From the NCBI GenBank assembly GCA_964498335.1, contig CAZCGL010000001.1, forward strand, positions 186,001 to 250,000: DNA of 64,000 nt, read 5' to 3'. The DNA is from Azoamicus sp964498335. GTDB taxonomy: Bacteria > Pseudomonadota > Gammaproteobacteria > UBA6186 > Azoamicaceae. The position numbers and the translations under genes were made by a program. The notes below the pieces were generated by a model, which ran no database searches, was not told the DNA's origin, and was given only the letters and a program-made list of their open reading frames with translations. Below, in pieces: positions 44,751-52,654 of this stretch; the stretch's first letter is position 1; each line of letters starts with the position of its first letter.

Positions 44751-45305
44751 GTGAAATTTTTTAAAAGTATTAGTATACCAAGTACTATTTCTTTAACGAT
44801 TGATAAAAATTTATGTGTATTTTCTGGTTTAAATGGTGTTAATAGTTATAAATTACATAAATTTTTAAAAGTTAAAATTGATAATGATTGTTTGTGTTTA
44901 TACTCTGATTTTACTGAATTAAAAAAACGTGATTATTTATTTTTATTTTCTATATTTAACACAACTTTTGTTATGTTAAAAAATTGTATGTTAGGTGTTA
45001 ATAATTTTTTTGAATATTTTTTGATTTTAAGAGGTGTAGGTTATAAAGCAAATTATGATAAAAAAACATCTATTTTAACATTATTATTAGGATATTCTCA
45101 TTCTATCAATTTAAATGTTCCATCCGATATATTAATTGATTTGCCTAGTAATTCAGAAATTGTTGTTAGAAGTGTTTCTAAAGAAAGAGCTGGGCAGTTT
45201 GCAGCTGATATAAGAGCGCTTAAAATTTCTGATATATATAAAGGTAATGGAATAAGATATAAGGATGAGAATATTGTTTTGAAAATTCCTAAAAAAACTA
45301 AATGA
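44751..45305 (+). CDS. rplF: 50S ribosomal protein L6
   Basis: The 184 residues have two repeats. The second holds LRGVGYKANYDKKTSILTLLLGYSH and then SKERAGQFAADIRALKISDIYKGNGIRY, the factor-binding signature. Start is GTG 44751. The N-terminal repeat is divergent, but SIPSTISLTIDKN fits the usual IPxGVxVxI pattern. Confidence 0.95.
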   Translation: MKFFKSISIPSTISLTIDKNLCVFSGLNGVNSYKLHKFLKVKIDNDCLCLYSDFTELKKRDYLFLFSIFNTTFVMLKNCMLGVNNFFEYFLILRGVGYKANYDKKTSILTLLLGYSHSINLNVPSDILIDLPSNSEIVVRSVSKERAGQFAADIRALKISDIYKGNGIRYKDENIVLKIPKKTK

Positions 45306-45312
45306 GATTATT

Positions 45313-45672
45313 ATGTATACTTTATCGTCATATGATAGAAGAAAAATTAAAATAAGAAAAAAAATTTTAAAGCAGAATAAGTTAAGACTTACTGTTTATA
45401 AAAGTAATAAGCATATATATGCACAATTATTTTTGTCTGATGGTAGTAAAGTTTTAGCGAGTATGTCAAGTTTAGATAAAAAGTTTAAAGATGCTATATT
45501 AAATTCTAAATTAACTAAAATAGATAAAGCTTTTTTAGTTGGTAAATTATTATCGGATGTGCTTAAAAGTAAAAATATATTAAGTGTAGTTTTTGATAGA
45601 TCTGGCTTTAAATTTCATGGAAGAATAAAGGCTGTAGCAGAATCTATTAAAAATAATGGTATTAAATGTTAA
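45313..45672 (+). CDS. rplR: 50S ribosomal protein L18
   Basis: The 119-residue 5S rRNA-binding protein. KLRLTVYKSNKHIYAQLF near 23-40 and FDRSGFKFHGRIKAVAESI near the end are conserved. Between rplF and rpsE as usual. Confidence 0.95.
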   Translation: MYTLSSYDRRKIKIRKKILKQNKLRLTVYKSNKHIYAQLFLSDGSKVLASMSSLDKKFKDAILNSKLTKIDKAFLVGKLLSDVLKSKNILSVVFDRSGFKFHGRIKAVAESIKNNGIKC

Positions 45673-45681
45673 GTGATTATT

Positions 45682-46200
45682 ATGTCTAATTTTATTATAG
45701 ATAATTCTGATATCGTTCAAAAAACTGATGGTTTGTTAGAAAAACTTATAGTTGTTAAAAGAACTTCTAAAGTTTCAAAAGGTGGTAGAATATTTGGTTT
45801 TTCAGCTTTAACTGTAGTTGGTGATAAAAATGGTAAATTTGGTATTGGTAGGGGAAAAGCTAAAGAGGTTCCTTTCGCTATACAAAAAGCAATGGAAAAC
45901 GCTAGAAAAAATTTAGTTTATGTAAAATTGGATGGCGATACTGTAAGCCATTCAATTAAAGAAAAATTTTGTTCTACAAAGATAATTATTTTACCGGCAT
46001 CAAAAGGAACTGGTATTATAGCATCTTTCGTTATGAGGTCTATTTTTGAAGCAATTGGTGTAAAAAATGTCTTTGCTAAGTGTTTTGGATCAAAAAATCC
46101 AAATAATATTGCTCGCTGTGCTATGAAAGGGCTTTTAACTATGGGTAAAGATATTGAAGCTAGATCTGTTAGATATTCTTTTTTGAGTAAGAATAAATAA
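45682..46200 (+). CDS. rpsE: 30S ribosomal protein S5
   Basis: I start at ATG 45682. A GTG three codons earlier is possible but directly abuts rplR. The 172 residues include EKLIVVKRTSKVSKGGRIFGFSALTVVGD, GFGRGKAKEVPFAIQKA-like GIGRGKAKEVPFAIQKA, and PASKGTGIIA. S5 shapes the decoding site and mRNA entry. Confidence 0.96.
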   Translation: MSNFIIDNSDIVQKTDGLLEKLIVVKRTSKVSKGGRIFGFSALTVVGDKNGKFGIGRGKAKEVPFAIQKAMENARKNLVYVKLDGDTVSHSIKEKFCSTKIIILPASKGTGIIASFVMRSIFEAIGVKNVFAKCFGSKNPNNIARCAMKGLLTMGKDIEARSVRYSFLSKNK

Positions 46201-46217
46201 TGTATAAGGAGTTTTTT

Positions 46218-46406
46218 TTGTCAAAAAAAAAAATAAAAATAATTTTAAAAAAAAGTATAATAGGAAGATTACCTAAACATAGAGCTATTGTTTTAAGTTT
46301 GGGATTAAAAAAGATAAATAGTTTTGTTATTTTAGAAGAAAATTCTATTGTTTTAGGTATGTTAAAAAAGATTTGTTATTTAGTAAAAATAGAGTGTATT
46401 GATTAA
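46218..46406 (+). CDS. rpmD: 50S ribosomal protein L30
   Basis: Small protein of 62 residues from a TTG at 46218, chosen because AAGGAG lies 6 bases upstream. An ATG at 46200 would put the ribosome site inside the coding region. KIKIILKKSIIGRLPKHRAIVLSLGLKKINS matches the family core (IGrxxkxrxtlxgLGLrk). The tail is divergent. Confidence 0.88.
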   Translation: MSKKKIKIILKKSIIGRLPKHRAIVLSLGLKKINSFVILEENSIVLGMLKKICYLVKIECID

Positions 46407-46410
46407 GTTT

Positions 46411-46854
46411 ATGCGTTTAAATAGTTTTAAAATAAAATTTATAAATAAAATGCGAGTTGGTAGAGGTATAGGTTCTGGATTGGGTAAAACTTGTGGAAAA
46501 GGTCATAAAGGTAATAAAGCTAGAACTGGTTATGCTAGAAAAATAGGTTTTGAAGGTGGACAAACGCCATTGCATAAACGTTTACCAAAATTTGGGTTTA
46601 GATCTAATAAAAGTAAATTTAAATTGGATCTACCTTCGCATATCTTAAATAATATTAATGTTGATTTTTTAAATATTAATGTTTTAAGAAAATTAAAATT
46701 AATTAATAATAATATTAGGTTTGTGAAAATAGTTTACTCATTTCCGCTTGTTAAACCTATTTTTATAAAGTGTAATTTTATTTCTGTTTCAAACAGAGTT
46801 TTATTTAATATTAATAATTTAGGTGGAAAAATAAGTGGAGGTGGTGGGATTTGA
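46411..46854 (+). CDS. rplO: 50S ribosomal protein L15
   Basis: The 147 residues from ATG 46411 begin MRLNSFKIK (family MxLNxL). GRGIGSGLGKTCGKGHKGNKAR near 21-42 and GFEGGQTPLHKRLPKFGF follow. The end reads GGKISGGGGI, and those last codons and the stop are the antisense of the tmRNA 3' end. In other bacteria secY follows. Here the operon stops and secY is about 11.4 kb away. Confidence 0.96.
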   Translation: MRLNSFKIKFINKMRVGRGIGSGLGKTCGKGHKGNKARTGYARKIGFEGGQTPLHKRLPKFGFRSNKSKFKLDLPSHILNNINVDFLNINVLRKLKLINNNIRFVKIVYSFPLVKPIFIKCNFISVSNRVLFNINNLGGKISGGGGI

Positions 46855-47165
46855 ACCCACGTCTGTAGCATTTTTTATTTAAAAATTATAACATGTTTTT
46901 TTTTGCAATGATTTAAATAATTATTTTAGCTTTAATTATTGTTATGTTTTTTTAGCATTTTTTTAAATTAAAATGCTTATCTTATTAAATATTTTATTTA
47001 ACATTTAAGATATTTTAAATAAAATTGCTTATCAGCTTTAAGCTGCTAAAGCGTAGTTATAATTTTCTTTGGCGTTTATATTACCTTAATAATTTTTTAC
47101 GAAAATTATTAAAAAAAACGACATGTTTTTAAATAATTAATACTACATCGATACCATTCACCCCC
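46836..47165 (-). ncRNA. ssrA: tmRNA (one-piece)
   Basis: The 330-nt minus-strand RNA begins GGGGGTGAATGGTATCGATG, a classic tmRNA start. GGGGGUG pairs with CACCUCC at the other end, and the T-arm is GTGGG-TTCAAAT-CCCAC. P2 pairs AACAUGU with ACAUGUU. The tag frame at 47073-47038 reads GCC AAA GAA AAT TAT AAC TAC GCT TTA GCA GCT TAA, encoding AKENYNYALAA. That ends in the ALAA recognised by ClpXP-type proteases. No CCA is encoded. It frees stalled ribosomes and lies after sspA. Confidence 0.97.
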
Positions 47166-47179
47166 GTGATAAATAATTA

Positions 47180-47797
47180 TTATATTTTTTTATTTAATAC
47201 TTTTTGAAAAGAATTTCTTGCAAATATTTTCTTACTATAGTCATATATTATTTTTTCTTTTTCTAAAAAATTTTTATCTATTTCTTGTAAATACCATAAT
47301 AAAGTAGATATCCAACAATCTATAAGAGAAAAATTTTCGCTTAGAAAGTAAGGCATTTCTTTAAATAGTAATTTAGCGCTTTCTATTTGAATTAAAAGGT
47401 TTTTTTTGTATTCATCTAGATTTTCAGATAAGTTATTTTTTAAGTTTAATATATAATTTAATGTTTTAAACCAATCTTTATTTATTCTATATATTAGTAA
47501 CCTAGTTTTTCCTTTTAAAATTGGATTAATTGGCATTAATGGTGGATGAGGAAACCTTTCGTCTATGTATTCAGTTATTATTTCAGCTTTATATAAAACT
47601 AAATCTCTGTCTACGAATGTTGGTGTGTAACAATATGGATTTAATTTTTTTAATATTCCTATGTTATCTTGGATTAATTGTTCTTCAAATTCTAAACATT
47701 TTTCAGCTAAAGCTATTTTTACAACATGAGAATATGGGTCATTAAATCCATTTGTGTATAAAGTCATTACAGAATGTTTTATATTAGATATATACAT
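47180..47797 (-). CDS. sspA: SspA, glutathione-S-transferase-fold transcription factor
   Basis: Stringent starvation protein A, which binds RNA polymerase. From ATG 47797 (overlapping the petC stop by one base) the 205 residues have SVMTLYTNGFNDPYSHVVKIALAEK, the SspA form of the GST thioredoxin domain. YCYTPTFVDRDLVLYKAEIITEYIDERFPHPPLMP follows. The order petC-sspA is common in gammaproteobacteria. sspB, the usual next gene, is absent, and tmRNA follows instead. Confidence 0.92.
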   Translation of the reverse strand: MYISNIKHSVMTLYTNGFNDPYSHVVKIALAEKCLEFEEQLIQDNIGILKKLNPYCYTPTFVDRDLVLYKAEIITEYIDERFPHPPLMPINPILKGKTRLLIYRINKDWFKTLNYILNLKNNLSENLDEYKKNLLIQIESAKLLFKEMPYFLSENFSLIDCWISTLLWYLQEIDKNFLEKEKIIYDYSKKIFARNSFQKVLNKKI

Positions 47798-48555
47798 TAT
47801 TTTATATCTGACCAAAACTCTTTTTTTAGCATATAAAGTATTATAGATAATAGTAATAAAAATATTAAAACTAAAATACCTATATTTTTTCTTTCTGTTT
47901 GTATTGGTTCGCCAACATAAGATAAAAAATTTACTAAATCTGTTATCATGGCGTTGTATTCATCTGCAGATAATTCACCATTTTCTATCAGTTCTAACAT
48001 ACTTTCTATTGAATTATCTTTATGATCATGTTTCAATATTTGAAGTCCTTGATATTTTAACAAAATATGTGGCATACCAACATCTGGAAATAATAAGTTA
48101 TTTACACCAAATGGTCTTGTCTGATCTTTATAAAAACTTTGCATATATGTGAATAACCAATCAGAACCTCTATATCTTGATATTAAAGATAAATCTGGTG
48201 GTATTTTTCCAAACCATTTTACAGCATTATTCTTATACATAGGACTTAGTATATTACTGTTTTCATTAATTCCATTTACAGAATGAAAAAATTTTTCTTT
48301 TATTAATTGATCTAAGTTTTTATCTGTTTGTTCTGTTAGTTTTAATCCTATAGCTAAATCAGAATAACGCATATATTTTAATCCGTGGCATCCTTGGCAT
48401 TGATCAAAAAATATTTTTGCACCTCTTTGTAGAGATTGGTAGTTTTCTAAATTTATTGTTGTTTTATTTAATTTTATGTTACTACTTGCATTTAAATTTG
48501 ATATACAAAATATTAATACAAGTAGATAATATAGATAATTTTTTATTGTTAACAT
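47797..48555 (-). CDS. petC: Cytochrome c1 of the bc1 complex
   Basis: Carries electrons from the Rieske centre to soluble cytochrome c. A signal peptide (about 1-23) precedes the haem motif CQGCH at 53-57. A periplasmic domain with PPDLSLISRYRG and GMPHILLKYQG follows, and a C-terminal anchor (about 224-243) ends KKEFWSDIK. Methionine candidates for the sixth ligand lie around 181-192. It follows petB by 3 bases. Haem attachment needs a Ccm system, not seen here. Confidence 0.96.
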   Translation of the reverse strand: MLTIKNYLYYLLVLIFCISNLNASSNIKLNKTTINLENYQSLQRGAKIFFDQCQGCHGLKYMRYSDLAIGLKLTEQTDKNLDQLIKEKFFHSVNGINENSNILSPMYKNNAVKWFGKIPPDLSLISRYRGSDWLFTYMQSFYKDQTRPFGVNNLLFPDVGMPHILLKYQGLQILKHDHKDNSIESMLELIENGELSADEYNAMITDLVNFLSYVGEPIQTERKNIGILVLIFLLLLSIILYMLKKEFWSDIK

Positions 48556-48558
48556 TTT

Positions 48559-49779
48559 TTATTTTACCCTATTAGGAACTGTTTTACATTTTTCTATTGA
48601 TGAATATACAGGCATTAATATAAAAAAAGCAAAATATATAAAAGAACATATTTGTGCTAGTAATGTTTTTGTAGCACTTGGTGGTTCCATACCTAAATAA
48701 CCTAGTATAAAAAAACTTATTATAAATACTAGTAAGGCTATTTTTGATAAAATACCTTTATACCTCATAGACTTTACAGGACTTCTATCTAACCACGGTA
48801 ATATAAATAGTATGGCTATTGATGCTCCCATTGCAACTATTCCTGCCAATTTATTAGGAATAGCTCTTAATATAGCATAATATGGTGTCATATACCATAC
48901 AGGAGCAATGTGCTCGGGTGTTGCCAATTGATCTGCTGGTGTAAAATTAGGGCCTTCTAAAAATAATCCAAAAAAATCCGGTTTAAAAAATACTACAGAA
49001 AAAAATATAGTTAAAAAAATAGAAACGCCAAATAAGTCTTTTACAGTATAATAAGGGTGCATTGGTATTCCATCTAATGGTACTCCTTGTTCATTTTTAT
49101 ATTCTTTTATTTCTATTCCATCTGGATTAGATGATCCTACTTCATGTAGTGCTATTAAATGAGTTATTATTAATACAATAAAAACTATTGGCATGGCTGA
49201 TACGTGTATTGAAAAAAATCTATTTAGTGTTACACCGCTTACAGCATAATCCCCTCTAATCCATTCTACTAATGGTCCACCAATTACAGGTATGGCGCCA
49301 AATAAAGATGTTATGACTTGAGCACCCCAAAATGACATATTTCCCCAAGGCAATAAATAACCAAAGAAACATTCAGCCATTAAACATAAAAATAATGCTA
49401 CACCTATAATCCATAGAAGTTCTCTTGGTTTTTTATATGATCCATATAGTAAGCCGCGAAATACGTGAAAATATAGCACTATAAAGAAGAATGATGCTCC
49501 TGTAGAATGTATATATCTTATTAACCAACCATATTTTATATCACGCATGATATATTCAACAGAGTCAAACGCTTCTAAGCTGGATGGGTTATAAAACATT
49601 GCAAGCCATATTCCACTTAGTATTTGTATTCCAAACACTAATAAAGCTAAAGATCCAAAATAGTACCAGAAATTAAAATTTTTTGGTGCATAATATTGCG
49701 ACATATGCTCTTTCCATAATTTTTCTAATGGAAAGCGTTTGTTTATCCAATTTTCTAAATTTTTAATTGTTGAATACAT
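48559..49779 (-). CDS. petB: Cytochrome b of the bc1 complex
   Basis: The quinol-oxidising membrane core, 406 residues with eight or more helices. Haem-ligand helices are visible: HSTGASFFFIVLYFHVFRGL near 91-110 and HVSAMPIVFIVLIITHLIALH near 193-213. The quinol-oxidation loop shows as WGAQVITSLFGAIPVIGGPLVEWIRG (near 151-176), and a PEHIAPVWY motif holds the catalytic PE(W/H) site. The usual PEWY is PEHIAPVWYMTPYY in this type. It is one unbroken chain, not the split b6/IV form. Confidence 0.97.
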   Translation of the reverse strand: MYSTIKNLENWINKRFPLEKLWKEHMSQYYAPKNFNFWYYFGSLALLVFGIQILSGIWLAMFYNPSSLEAFDSVEYIMRDIKYGWLIRYIHSTGASFFFIVLYFHVFRGLLYGSYKKPRELLWIIGVALFLCLMAECFFGYLLPWGNMSFWGAQVITSLFGAIPVIGGPLVEWIRGDYAVSGVTLNRFFSIHVSAMPIVFIVLIITHLIALHEVGSSNPDGIEIKEYKNEQGVPLDGIPMHPYYTVKDLFGVSIFLTIFFSVVFFKPDFFGLFLEGPNFTPADQLATPEHIAPVWYMTPYYAILRAIPNKLAGIVAMGASIAILFILPWLDRSPVKSMRYKGILSKIALLVFIISFFILGYLGMEPPSATKTLLAQICSFIYFAFFILMPVYSSIEKCKTVPNRVK

Positions 49780-49792
49780 ATATTCTCCAAAA

Positions 49793-50353
49793 TTATTCTT
49801 CGCCTATTCTCAAGATATTTCCATTGTATTTATGTGGAGGTATAACTAAATTGCATGGAGCTGGAACTCCCTTGAAAACTCTGCCAGCTAAATCAAATCT
49901 TGATCCATGACATGGGCAAAAAAATCCACCGACCCATGATTGATCTACTTCGCCTGCTTTAGGTTTATATAATGGTACACAACCTAAATGAGTACATATG
50001 CCTATAACAACCAAAATATCTGGTTTTATAGATCTTGTTATATTTTTTGCGTAGAGAGGTTGTTGTGGCTCATTTGATTCTGGATCTCTTAGTTTTTCTG
50101 ATAATGTTTTTAGCATTTCTATTGAAGAATTACTTCTTTTAATAACAAAGATTGGTTGACCTCTCCAATCTAGTGTTATTCTTTGTCCTTCTTCTATTTT
50201 TGTAAAATCTATATCTACCGGAGCTCCCATAGCTTTTGCTTTTGCACTAGGTAGCCAAGAAGTTATAAAAGGTACTGCAGCAAAACCTAACCCAATTCCA
50301 CCTAATAAAGAAGCTCCTATTATATATTGTCTTCTTTTTGAATTTATATTCAT
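49793..50353 (-). CDS. petA: Rieske iron-sulfur subunit of the bc1 complex
   Basis: The [2Fe-2S] ligands are C120 and H122 in CTHLGC and C146 and H149 in CPCHG, with the disulfide cysteines C125 and C148. An N-terminal KRRQYIIGAS with R7-R8 before a hydrophobic anchor (10-30) is a twin-arginine signal, so export needs the TatC encoded at 55.8 kb. At 186 residues it is typical. First of the petABC genes, following rpsI. Confidence 0.97.
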   Translation of the reverse strand: MNINSKRRQYIIGASLLGGIGLGFAAVPFITSWLPSAKAKAMGAPVDIDFTKIEEGQRITLDWRGQPIFVIKRSNSSIEMLKTLSEKLRDPESNEPQQPLYAKNITRSIKPDILVVIGICTHLGCVPLYKPKAGEVDQSWVGGFFCPCHGSRFDLAGRVFKGVPAPCNLVIPPHKYNGNILRIGEE

Positions 50354-50379
50354 TTAATTATCCTTTTTAGAAAAAAAAA

Positions 50380-50781
50380 TTATCTCTTAGAATATTGTTC
50401 TTTTTTACGAGCTTTTCTTCTGCCAACTTTTTTACGTTCAACTTTTCTTGAATCTCTAGTTAAAAAACCTAGTTTTTTTAGTTTTTTTCTAAAAGAATTT
50501 TCTTCATTTATGTTTTTTTCGTCTAAAATTACTAAAGCTTTACTCAATCCATGACGTATTGCTTCGCTTTGTCCCGTAAGCCCGCCGCCTTTTACAGTTA
50601 TTTTTAAATCTATTTTATTATTTATGTTTAATAACATTAATGTTTTTTTTATTATTGTTATAAACTTCGTATTATTATTATCTGCGTTATTATTTATAAT
50701 TATTTCGCCTGCGCCTTCTTTCAAAAAAACTCGCGCTATGCTTGTTTTTCTTTTTCCTGTGCTATATATGTAATTATTCAT
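50380..50781 (-). CDS. rpsI: 30S ribosomal protein S9
   Basis: The 133 residues start with YIYSTGKRKTSIARVFLKEG and end with ERKKVGRRKARKKEQYSKR, whose terminal Ser-Lys-Arg contacts P-site tRNA. The central GGGLTGQSEAIRHGLSKAL is conserved. It follows rplM by 10 bases. Confidence 0.97.
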   Translation of the reverse strand: MNNYIYSTGKRKTSIARVFLKEGAGEIIINNNADNNNTKFITIIKKTLMLLNINNKIDLKITVKGGGLTGQSEAIRHGLSKALVILDEKNINEENSFRKKLKKLGFLTRDSRKVERKKVGRRKARKKEQYSKR

Positions 50782-50791
50782 TTTTTTTCTC

Positions 50792-51202
50792 TTATATTTC
50801 TATTTTTTCTGGTTTTTGAGCTAAATGATCATGGTACGATGTAGAATAGATTCTTAATCTTTTAAGCATTATTTTTTGTAATTTATTTTTTGGTAACATT
50901 CCTTTTACAGCGTTTTTTATTACAAAATTAACATTTTTTTCCATTAAATTTTTAAGTGTTATTTTTTTTAAACCACCTGGATATCCAGAATGGCTATAGT
51001 ATACTTTATTATTTAGTTTTTTACCAGTAAAAAACAAATTTTTTGCGTTTATTACTATTATATTATAACCTGAAACTATATTTTTTTTATACGTTATTGT
51101 ATTTTTTCCCATTAATAACGTTGCTATTTTAGATGCTAATCTACCTAATATTTTATTTTCAGCATCTATTATAATCCATTTTTCATTAATTTTTTTATTC
51201 AT
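50792..51202 (-). CDS. rplM: 50S ribosomal protein L13
   Basis: The 136 residues show KWIIIDAENKILGRLASKIATLLMGK, YYSHSGYPGGLK and VKGMLPKNKLQKIMLKRLRIY, all family hallmarks. First gene of the rplM-rpsI-petABC-sspA run. The 130-base gap to infA holds only very AT-rich sequence, with no promoter I could place. Confidence 0.97.
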   Translation of the reverse strand: MNKKINEKWIIIDAENKILGRLASKIATLLMGKNTITYKKNIVSGYNIIVINAKNLFFTGKKLNNKVYYSHSGYPGGLKKITLKNLMEKNVNFVIKNAVKGMLPKNKLQKIMLKRLRIYSTSYHDHLAQKPEKIEI

Positions 51203-51332
51203 AAATAATTTTAAATATTTTTTTATAATTTTAATTAATTAAAAAAAAAAATCAAATATTATTTTTTTTTAATTGAATTATTTTTATTTTTTTGATAATT
51301 TTAGATTAGTTTTTATTTTTTATTGGTGTTAA

Positions 51333-51554
51333 ATGAAGAAAGAAGCTGTAATGGAATTTAAAGGAGTTGTAATAGAAAGTTTACCTAATGCAACATTTAA
51401 AGTAAAATTAGAAAATGATCATATTATTAACGCTCATATTTCTGGTAGAATGAGAAAAAACTATATTAGAATATTAACAGGAGATGTTGTTGTAGTAGAA
51501 ATTTCACCGTATGATTTATCTAAAGGGAGAATTATATATAGAATTAATGATTAA
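51333..51554 (+). CDS. infA: Translation initiation factor IF-1
   Basis: An OB-fold factor of 73 residues with AVMEFKGVVIESLPNATFKVKLENDH, AHISGRMRKNYIRILTGDVVVVE and DLSKGRIIYR, which together identify it. Start ATG 51333 gives MKKEAVMEF, matching MAKEDxIEM. A later ATG at 51351 is less likely. A weak TTGATA at 51292 may be a -35 box. The tRNA-Arg gene lies convergent, 4 bases after the stop. Confidence 0.96.
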   Translation: MKKEAVMEFKGVVIESLPNATFKVKLENDHIINAHISGRMRKNYIRILTGDVVVVEISPYDLSKGRIIYRIND

Positions 51555-51558
51555 TTTT

Positions 51559-51633
51559 CGCGCTCGGAAGGATTTGAACCTCCTACCTTCTGGTTCGTAG
51601 CCAGATGCTCTATTCCAATTGAGCTACGAGCGC
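51559..51633 (-). tRNA. tRNA-Arg (anticodon ACG)
   Basis: Acceptor GCGCTCG pairs fully with CGAGCGC. Anticodon stem CTGG/CCAG and loop CTACGAA give ACG. A34 is the substrate of the TadA deaminase encoded at 62.5 kb, giving inosine that reads CGU, CGC and CGA. T-arm GGAGG-TTCAAAT-CCTTC has one G-U pair. 75 nt, discriminator G, no CCA encoded. Confidence 0.96.
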
Positions 51634-51636
51634 TTT

Positions 51637-51728
51637 CGGAGTGAGTGGGATTTGAACCCACGATAGTTTCTTATAAAAACTATACTCCCTTAGCAGGGGA
51701 GCGCCTTAAGCCACTCGGCCATCACTCC
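51637..51728 (-). tRNA. tRNA-Ser (anticodon GCT)
   Basis: Class II tRNA of 92 nt: acceptor GGAGTGA/TCACTCC, anticodon stem CTCCC/GGGAG with loop CTGCTAA (GCT, for AGC and AGU), a long variable arm rich in A/T, T-arm GTGGG-TTCAAAT-CCCAC, discriminator G. Its first seven bases GGAGTGA are also the last codons and stop of ftsY. tRNA-Arg(ACG) follows after 3 bases, so both may be processed from one ftsY transcript. Confidence 0.96.
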
Positions 51729-52588
51729 ATATTTAATAAATTTTTAACATAAAAATCAGATTTAAATTCTTTTATGTTATCAATATTTTCACCATCACAG
51801 ATATACATTATTGGTATATTTTTATTAGCTAGAGATAATATAGCTCCGCCTTTTGCTGTACTATCAATTTTAGTTAAAATTAATCCAGAAATTTTAATAT
51901 ATTCATTAAATTTTTCTAATTGTCTAATTGAGTTTTGACCTATATTTAAATCTAATACTAACAAAACTTCATTAGGCCCATTTTTATTTATCTTTTTAAT
52001 AACATTATTTATTTTTTTTAAATCATTCATCAATAAATCATTATTATGTAGTCTTCCTGATGTATCAGCTATTAGTATATCTATATTTTTATTTTTTGCA
52101 ATATTTAATGCATCAAAAATAACAGAAGCGCTGTCTGCGTTTGTATGTTGTTTTATTATATCAATATTATTTCTTTTACATAATATATCTAATTGTTCTA
52201 TTGCTGCGGCTCTGTACGTGTCTCCGGCTGCTACGACTACTTTTTTATTTTTATTTTTTAATAATTTTGCTAATTTTACTACAGTAGTTGTTTTTCCAAC
52301 ACCATTTACGCCGACTATTAATATTATAAATGGTTTGTTTTCTGTTATAATTAATTCTTTTTCAGAATTTTTAAAAATATTTTTTATTATGTTGTATAAT
52401 TCTATTTTAATTTTGGATTCGTCTGTGTTTATCTTTGCTATATTTTTTTGTATTTTTTCTACTAAATTGCTTTCTACATCGGCTTCTAGTAAAATTTTTG
52501 ATATTGAATCCGAATAATTTGTTTTGTTTTTTTTAAAAATATTATCTATTTTTTCTTTAATTTTTGTTAGAAAGTTTGTGTATAGCAT
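51722..52588 (-). CDS. ftsY: SRP receptor FtsY, NG domain only
   Basis: Membrane receptor that takes nascent chains from the SRP. GVNGVGKTTT near 93-102 is the G1 loop, DTYRAAAIEQL is the SRP-GTPase insertion motif, DTSGRLHNNDLLM gives G3 and TKIDSTAKGG gives G4. The 288 residues are the N and G domains only. The acidic A domain of E. coli FtsY (497 residues) is missing. The stop lies in tRNA-Ser. rsmD is divergent upstream. Confidence 0.95.
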   Translation of the reverse strand: MLYTNFLTKIKEKIDNIFKKNKTNYSDSISKILLEADVESNLVEKIQKNIAKINTDESKIKIELYNIIKNIFKNSEKELIITENKPFIILIVGVNGVGKTTTVVKLAKLLKNKNKKVVVAAGDTYRAAAIEQLDILCKRNNIDIIKQHTNADSASVIFDALNIAKNKNIDILIADTSGRLHNNDLLMNDLKKINNVIKKINKNGPNEVLLVLDLNIGQNSIRQLEKFNEYIKISGLILTKIDSTAKGGAILSLANKNIPIMYICDGENIDNIKEFKSDFYVKNLLNME

Positions 52589-52654
52589 TTTTATAACTCT
52601 TGTGTATATATATGTTTATTATTATATTATTTTTTAAAATTATTTTTAAATTTA

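Noticed and set aside
47904..48152. An 82-residue + strand frame opposite petC
   Set aside because: Shadow of the cytochrome c1 gene, whose haem motif and anchor are clear on the other strand.
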